NCBI RefSeq assembly: GCF_014203325.1
Contig: NZ_JACHIV010000001.1
Location: 310,001 to 374,000, forward strand
Origin: Saccharopolyspora gloriosae
GTDB lineage: Bacteria; Actinomycetota; Actinomycetes; Mycobacteriales; Pseudonocardiaceae
Length of the DNA: 64,000 nucleotides
Direction: 5' to 3'
The notes beneath the pieces are model-generated. The model was not told the origin of the DNA. It made no database searches and saw only the letters and a program-made list of their open reading frames with translations. The stretch's first letter is position 1; each line of letters opens with the position of its first letter. Below, piece by piece: positions 61,005 to 64,000 of this stretch. Made by a program: the position numbers and the translations under genes.

Positions 61005-61580
61005 TCAGTGGAACCGGTTCTGCGCGGGCTCCAGGCCGTCGGCCGCGAGCGCTTCGACGGCGTCGGCGCAGAGGTCCACGAAGTACCCGAGGTCCTTGCG
61101 CTCCGAGCCGGAGAAGTCCTTGAGCACGTAGTCGGCCGGATCCATCCGGCCGGGCGGCCGGTCCACGCCGAACCGCACCCGCAGGTATTCCTTGGTGCCC
61201 AGGGACTTGGTGATGGACCGCAGCCCGTTGTGCCCGTTCTCGCCACCGCCGCGCTTCAACCGGACGGTGCCGTAGGGCAGGTCCAGCTCGTCGTGCACCA
61301 CGATCAGCGATTCGGGCGCGACCTTGTAGAACTTCGACGTCCCCGCGACGGGACCGCCGGAGAGGTTCATGAACGACCGGGGCTTGGCCAGCACCACCCG
61401 GCGAGCGCCCAACCGGCCTTCGACGACGTCGGAGCCGGCCTTGTGCGCCTTGAACTTGCCGCCGATGCGGGCCGCGAGCTCGTCGGCGACGAGGAAGCCC
61501 ACGTTGTGCCGGTTGCCCTCGTAGCGCGGGCCGGGGTTGCCGAGGCCGACGATCAAGGTGGGCGCTTCAGGAGTGGTCAC
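61005..61580 (-). CDS. pth: Peptidyl-tRNA hydrolase
   Basis: A 191-residue Pth. [20 protein letters not shown] contains the catalytic His (NRHN) and conserved Asn; [12 protein letters not shown] and [20 protein letters not shown] (catalytic Asp) followed by NGHNGLRSI complete the active site. It releases peptides from stalled peptidyl-tRNA. It lies downstream of rplY on the minus strand, as in many actinobacteria, with a perfect 13-bp hairpin in the 88-base gap. Confidence 0.96.
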   Translation of the reverse strand: MTTPEAPTLIVGLGNPGPRYEGNRHNVGFLVADELAARIGGKFKAHKAGSDVVEGRLGARRVVLAKPRSFMNLSGGPVAGTSKFYKVAPESLIVVHDELDLPYGTVRLKRGGGENGHNGLRSITKSLGTKEYLRVRFGVDRPPGRMDPADYVLKDFSGSERKDLGYFVDLCADAVEALAADGLEPAQNRFH

Positions 61581-61618
61581 CAGGCTGCATCCTCGGAACG
61601 GGGGTCACGACAGGTGGA

Positions 61619-61647
61619 GCCGGGGTGCGGCGATGCCGCACCCCGGC
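61619..61647 (-). other. Hairpin in the rplY-pth intergenic gap
   Basis: GCCGGGGTGCGGC and GCCGCACCCCGGC form a perfect 13-bp stem with a 3-base loop between rplY and pth. No T-run, so it may reduce readthrough or shape relative expression of the two genes. Confidence 0.55.
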
Positions 61648-61668
61648 CACCGGCCCGACGTCGTGGGC

Positions 61669-62301
61669 TCAGGACTCCGAGTCGGTCGTGCCCTCGGACT
61701 CGTCCTCGACGACGCCCGCACCCTCGGCGTCGATCTCGGACTCCATGTCCTCGGCGCTCGGGGCGTCGCTGATGTGGGCCACCAGCACCTCGGCGTCGGC
61801 GGACAGCGTGACCCCGTTGGGCAGCTTCACGTCGGAGGCGTGGATCTGGGTGCCGTCCTCGGCGCCGTCGACCGACACCTCGAACTGCTCGGGGATGTGC
61901 AGCGCCTCGGCCTCGACCTCGAGCTCGTTGAGGGTCTGGGTGACCAGGGTGCCGGAGGCGGCGTCGCCGACCAGCACGAGCGGCACGTTGACGGTGACCT
62001 TCTCGCCGCGCTTGACCAGCAGCAGGTCCACGTGCTCGATGTAGTTCTTGATCGGGTGCGCGGTGACGGTCTTGGTCAGCGCCAGCTCGTTGGCGGAGCC
62101 GGCGACCTCGAGGGTCAGCACCGCGTTCTGCCCGTTGTCGCGGACGGCGCGGGCGAACTCGATCGCGGGCAGCGACAGGTGCTTGGGGTCGGAGCCGTGA
62201 CCGTAGAGCACCGCGGGGATCTTGCCGGCGCGGCGGGTGCGGCGGGCGGCGCCTTTACCGAACTCGGTGCGCGGTTCGACGGAAATACGTACCTCGGACA
62301 C
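61669..62301 (-). CDS. rplY: 50S ribosomal protein L25, long general-stress form (Ctc/TL5)
   Basis: A 210-residue bL25. The N-terminal RNA-binding domain (EVRISVEPRTEFGKGAARRT, then RAGKIPAVLYGHGSDPKHL) binds 5S rRNA; the C-terminal Ctc/TL5 beta domain follows (VNVPLVLVGDAASGTLVTQT, HASDVKLPNGVTLSADAEVL) and ends in a very acidic tail (DMESEIDAEGAGVVEDESEG). GTG 62301 is preceded by aggag nine bases upstream; a longer in-frame extension is arginine-rich and not typical of L25. Confidence 0.95.
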   Translation of the reverse strand: MSEVRISVEPRTEFGKGAARRTRRAGKIPAVLYGHGSDPKHLSLPAIEFARAVRDNGQNAVLTLEVAGSANELALTKTVTAHPIKNYIEHVDLLLVKRGEKVTVNVPLVLVGDAASGTLVTQTLNELEVEAEALHIPEQFEVSVDGAEDGTQIHASDVKLPNGVTLSADAEVLVAHISDAPSAEDMESEIDAEGAGVVEDESEGTTDSES

Positions 62302-62569
62302 GGTGGTGCACTCCTCGTGACGTCGGGCGGAAATGAAACTGGTCGGCGGCCTGCGGCGGCGGGTGTGCCACTGGCGTGGGCGGCGCGTACCGGAATGGGG
62401 CGGCACCTGGTGCGAACGGCACCGGCGGCGTCCTTCGCGTCCACGAGGGCGAACACCGAGCCGCCGCGTCGATCACGCCGGGTGGAAGGAACCCGGCCTC
62501 GCCGAGGCAACCCGAACAGTTTAGAGCCTGCTTTCCTGGCGTGCGTTGCCCGGGGTGGCCCTGCGGCGG

Positions 62570-62947
62570 TCAGCGCTCGTCGCGGGCCGCGTCGTAGTCG
62601 GCGCGCGAGGCGACCACTTCGGCCATGTGCGCCTCGGCCCAGTCGGTGATGGCCTGGATCGGGGTGCGCAGCGAATGGCCGAGTTCGGTGAGCTCGTAGT
62701 CCACCCGCGGCGGCACTTCCGCGTGCACGGTGCGGCTGAGCAGGCCGTCGCGCTCCATCGCGCGCAGGGTCTGGGTGAGCACCTTCGGCGCGACGCCGCC
62801 GATGGCCGCGCGCAGCCGGGTGAAGCGCATCGGACCGGACGCCAGGTGCAGCACGACCAGCGACGTCCACCGGTCGCCGACGCGGTCGAGCACCGCGCGG
62901 GTGGGGCAGGCGGGGTCGTACACGTTCGGGACCAGGTCGGTAACCAC
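62570..62947 (-). CDS. HxlR-family transcriptional regulator
   Basis: A 125-residue HxlR-type winged-helix regulator: CPTRAVLDRVGDRWTSLVVL, then RFTRLRAAIGGVAPKVLTQT, LRAMERDGLLSRTVHAEVPP and VDYELTELG. The Cys near the N-terminus (DPACPT) is at the position used for redox or aldehyde sensing in several HxlR proteins. I prefer GTG 62947, six bases after a perfect TATAAG -10 (62959-62954), a leaderless arrangement; GTG 62974 would add 9 residues. It is divergent from the NAD(P)-binding protein gene, which it may repress. Confidence 0.88.
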   Translation of the reverse strand: MVTDLVPNVYDPACPTRAVLDRVGDRWTSLVVLHLASGPMRFTRLRAAIGGVAPKVLTQTLRAMERDGLLSRTVHAEVPPRVDYELTELGHSLRTPIQAITDWAEAHMAEVVASRADYDAARDER

Positions 62948-63025
62948 GAGGTACTTATAGCACGTTGAAGTCACTGATTACCAATGGTTACCGTCGAGGT
63001 CAGGTTCTGGATCGAGGAGGTTTTC
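62948..63025. promoter_or_regulatory. Divergent promoter region of the HxlR regulator and its neighbour
   Basis: Contains the minus-strand TATAAG -10 and the imperfect inverted repeat TTACC-AAT-GGTTA near 62978-62990, a plausible HxlR binding site. The strong gaggagg at 63014-63020 is the ribosome-binding site of the plus-strand gene. Confidence 0.45.
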
Positions 63026-63673
63026 ATGCGGATCGTTCTGTTCGGTGCCACGGGTTACGCGGGTGGCCGGATCTTGGCGGAGGCCCTGTCGCGCGGCCAC
63101 GAGGTCGTCGGGGTCGCCCGCGACGTGAGCGGCCTCGCGGAGCGCCGCGGCCTCACGGCGCGCGCGGGTTCGATGCACGACGCGGACTTCGTGGTCGACG
63201 TGACGCGCGACGCGGACGCGGTGCTGATCGCGACGCCGGGGCGCCCGCTGGAGGGCGGCAAGAAGCTGCTCGACGCGGTGCCCGCGCTGTTCGACGCCGC
63301 GCGCAAGAACGGCTTCCGGCTCGGCGTCGTCGGCGGGGCGGGCAGCCTCCGGGTGGCCGAGGGCGGGCCGCGGGTGATCGACACCCCGGAGTTCCCGGAG
63401 GAGTTCAAGCCGGAGGCGAGCTCGCACGCGGAGGTGCTGGACGCGCTGCGCGAGGCCCCGCAGGAGGTGGACTGGTTCTACGTGAGCCCGCCCGCGGTGT
63501 TCGGCTCCTACGCGCCGGGTGAGCGCACCGGCGGCTACCGGGTCGGCGGGGACGTGCTGCTGTCGGACGCCGACGGGCGCTCGACGATCGGCGGGGACGA
63601 CTACGCGCTCGCCTTCGTCGACGAGCTGGACCGGCCCGCGCACCGCCGCACCCGGTTCACGGTCGCGTACTGA
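63026..63673 (+). CDS. NAD(P)-binding Rossmann protein (NmrA/atypical SDR)
   Basis: A 215-residue atypical short-chain dehydrogenase of the NAD(P)H-binding type. The N-terminal MRIVLFGATGYAGGRILAEA has the GATGxxG cofactor motif; RLGVVGGAGSLRVAEGG and WFYVSPPAVFGSYAPGERTG follow the family pattern. Such proteins are commonly divergent from HxlR regulators and act as quinone or aldehyde reductases or redox sensors. The start follows gaggagg by five bases. Confidence 0.9.
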   Translation: MRIVLFGATGYAGGRILAEALSRGHEVVGVARDVSGLAERRGLTARAGSMHDADFVVDVTRDADAVLIATPGRPLEGGKKLLDAVPALFDAARKNGFRLGVVGGAGSLRVAEGGPRVIDTPEFPEEFKPEASSHAEVLDALREAPQEVDWFYVSPPAVFGSYAPGERTGGYRVGGDVLLSDADGRSTIGGDDYALAFVDELDRPAHRRTRFTVAY

Positions 63674-63919
63674 TCCGACTCCGCTCCGGGGGAGGCGGAG
63701 GAGCACCGCCGCCGAGGGGCGCCGGTCCGGCCATGTTGATCGCGCTCAGGCATGGTTCCACCGGACCGGTGTCACTCGCGGCAGTGAGCGATCCGCGCGC
63801 CGTCGGCGGAAAGTGATCAGCCTCGCCGGACTCCACAGAACCGGGGAAAGCACAAGCCACCGTCACGGTTTGGTCGCTTGCGGATGACCGCCGCCCGACT
63901 CGGCGATAGTTTGACGCGC
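63674..63919. other. Intergenic gap near the end of the window
   Basis: A 246-base gap with no convincing gene, terminator or operator. A -10-like GATAGT around 63905 lies before the final start codon. Confidence 0.35.
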
Positions 63920-64000
63920 ATGTCCGCTGATACGAGCTCTGATCCCGGCTCCGAGAGCACCGCCGCCGGCCCCCCGGAGGTCGAACCGGCCACCGGCTGG
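63920..64000 (+). CDS. 5' end of an unidentified gene (cut by the window end)
   Basis: ATG 63920 opens a frame that stays open for 27 codons to the window end (MSADTSSDPGSESTAAGPPE and on). The start is hydrophilic and low-complexity and gives no clue to function. GATAGT about 15 bases upstream suggests a promoter close to the start codon. Confidence 0.45.
   Translation, partial: MSADTSSDPGSESTAAGPPEVEPATGW

Noticed and set aside
1-64000. CRISPR arrays, tRNA or rRNA genes
   Set aside because: No regularly spaced identical repeats with unique spacers and no tRNA-like or rRNA-like segments were recognised by eye; a tRNAscan/barrnap run would settle this.

Overview
This is a 64 kb stretch of a high-GC actinobacterial chromosome. 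Strong GC-third-position bias, frequent GTG starts, ATGA/GTGA stop-start overlaps, several apparently leaderless genes, SARP regulation, a protein O-mannosyltransferase and Rpf proteins point to a Pseudonocardiales-type filamentous actinomycete (Saccharopolyspora-like). The genus is my inference.

Positions 1-33.7 kb hold a biosynthetic gene cluster that combines four enzymatic logics. (1) 0.7-7.7 kb: a highly reducing, polyene-type type II PKS with ACP, KS, chain-length factor (catalytic Cys and His replaced), two FabZ-like hot-dog dehydratases, a FabG-like ketoreductase, a DsbA/HCCA-isomerase-like protein, an alpha/beta hydrolase and a double-hot-dog protein. (2) 9.1-15.9 kb: a butirosin BtrJ/BtrK/BtrI-like trio (ATP-grasp ligase, PLP decarboxylase, small carrier protein) with two divergent KAS III-like proteins and two acyl-CoA-dehydrogenase-like proteins. 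It probably makes and desaturates an omega-amino acyl unit on a carrier protein. (3) 16.2-18.2 kb: an SbnB/SbnA pair making L-2,3-diaminopropionate. (4) 18.2-30.1 kb: one trimodular NRPS, C-A-PCP-E-C-A-PCP-C-A-PCP-TE, in which A1 and A3 share the same predicted pocket. An ABC exporter (split into permease and ATPase), a P450 and an MbtH protein follow. The predicted product is an N-acyl (polyene) tripeptide carrying a D-residue at position 1, probably with two diaminopropionate-type residues. Three promoters in the cluster carry triplets of (N)GTCAG repeats at exact 11-bp spacing with a NANNNT -10 at a fixed distance. They are probable operators of the SARP whose C-terminus opens the window.

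Positions 34-43.9 kb form an accessory region: two paralogous 73-77 aa membrane proteins, a sensor-domain membrane protein, an MMPL exporter, an ArsR-like regulator, a Tat-exported FAD dehydrogenase, an FUSC exporter divergent from a MarR regulator, and L-lysine 6-aminotransferase.

Positions 43.9-64 kb are core genome: protein mannosyltransferase and rsmI (divergent and probably both leaderless), a DUF4185-like protein, tatD, a short Rpf protein, rpfB, ksgA/rsmA, a SAM-I riboswitch with metNIQ, ispE, an ABC-F ATPase, a fatty-acyl-AMP ligase, pth, rplY/ctc, an HxlR regulator and a divergent NAD(P)-binding protein.

The most unusual non-coding signal is a roughly 110-155 bp structured repeat present six times, at about 6.14, 10.11, 30.90, 46.41, 51.61 and 56.05 kb. 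It occurs in both the cluster and the core region, in both orientations, always between two plus-strand genes. Each copy is a long rod-like hairpin. The 17-bp outer arms differ between copies but stay complementary within a copy, and the inner stem and an accessory hairpin show similar paired changes. I do not recognise it as a named element.
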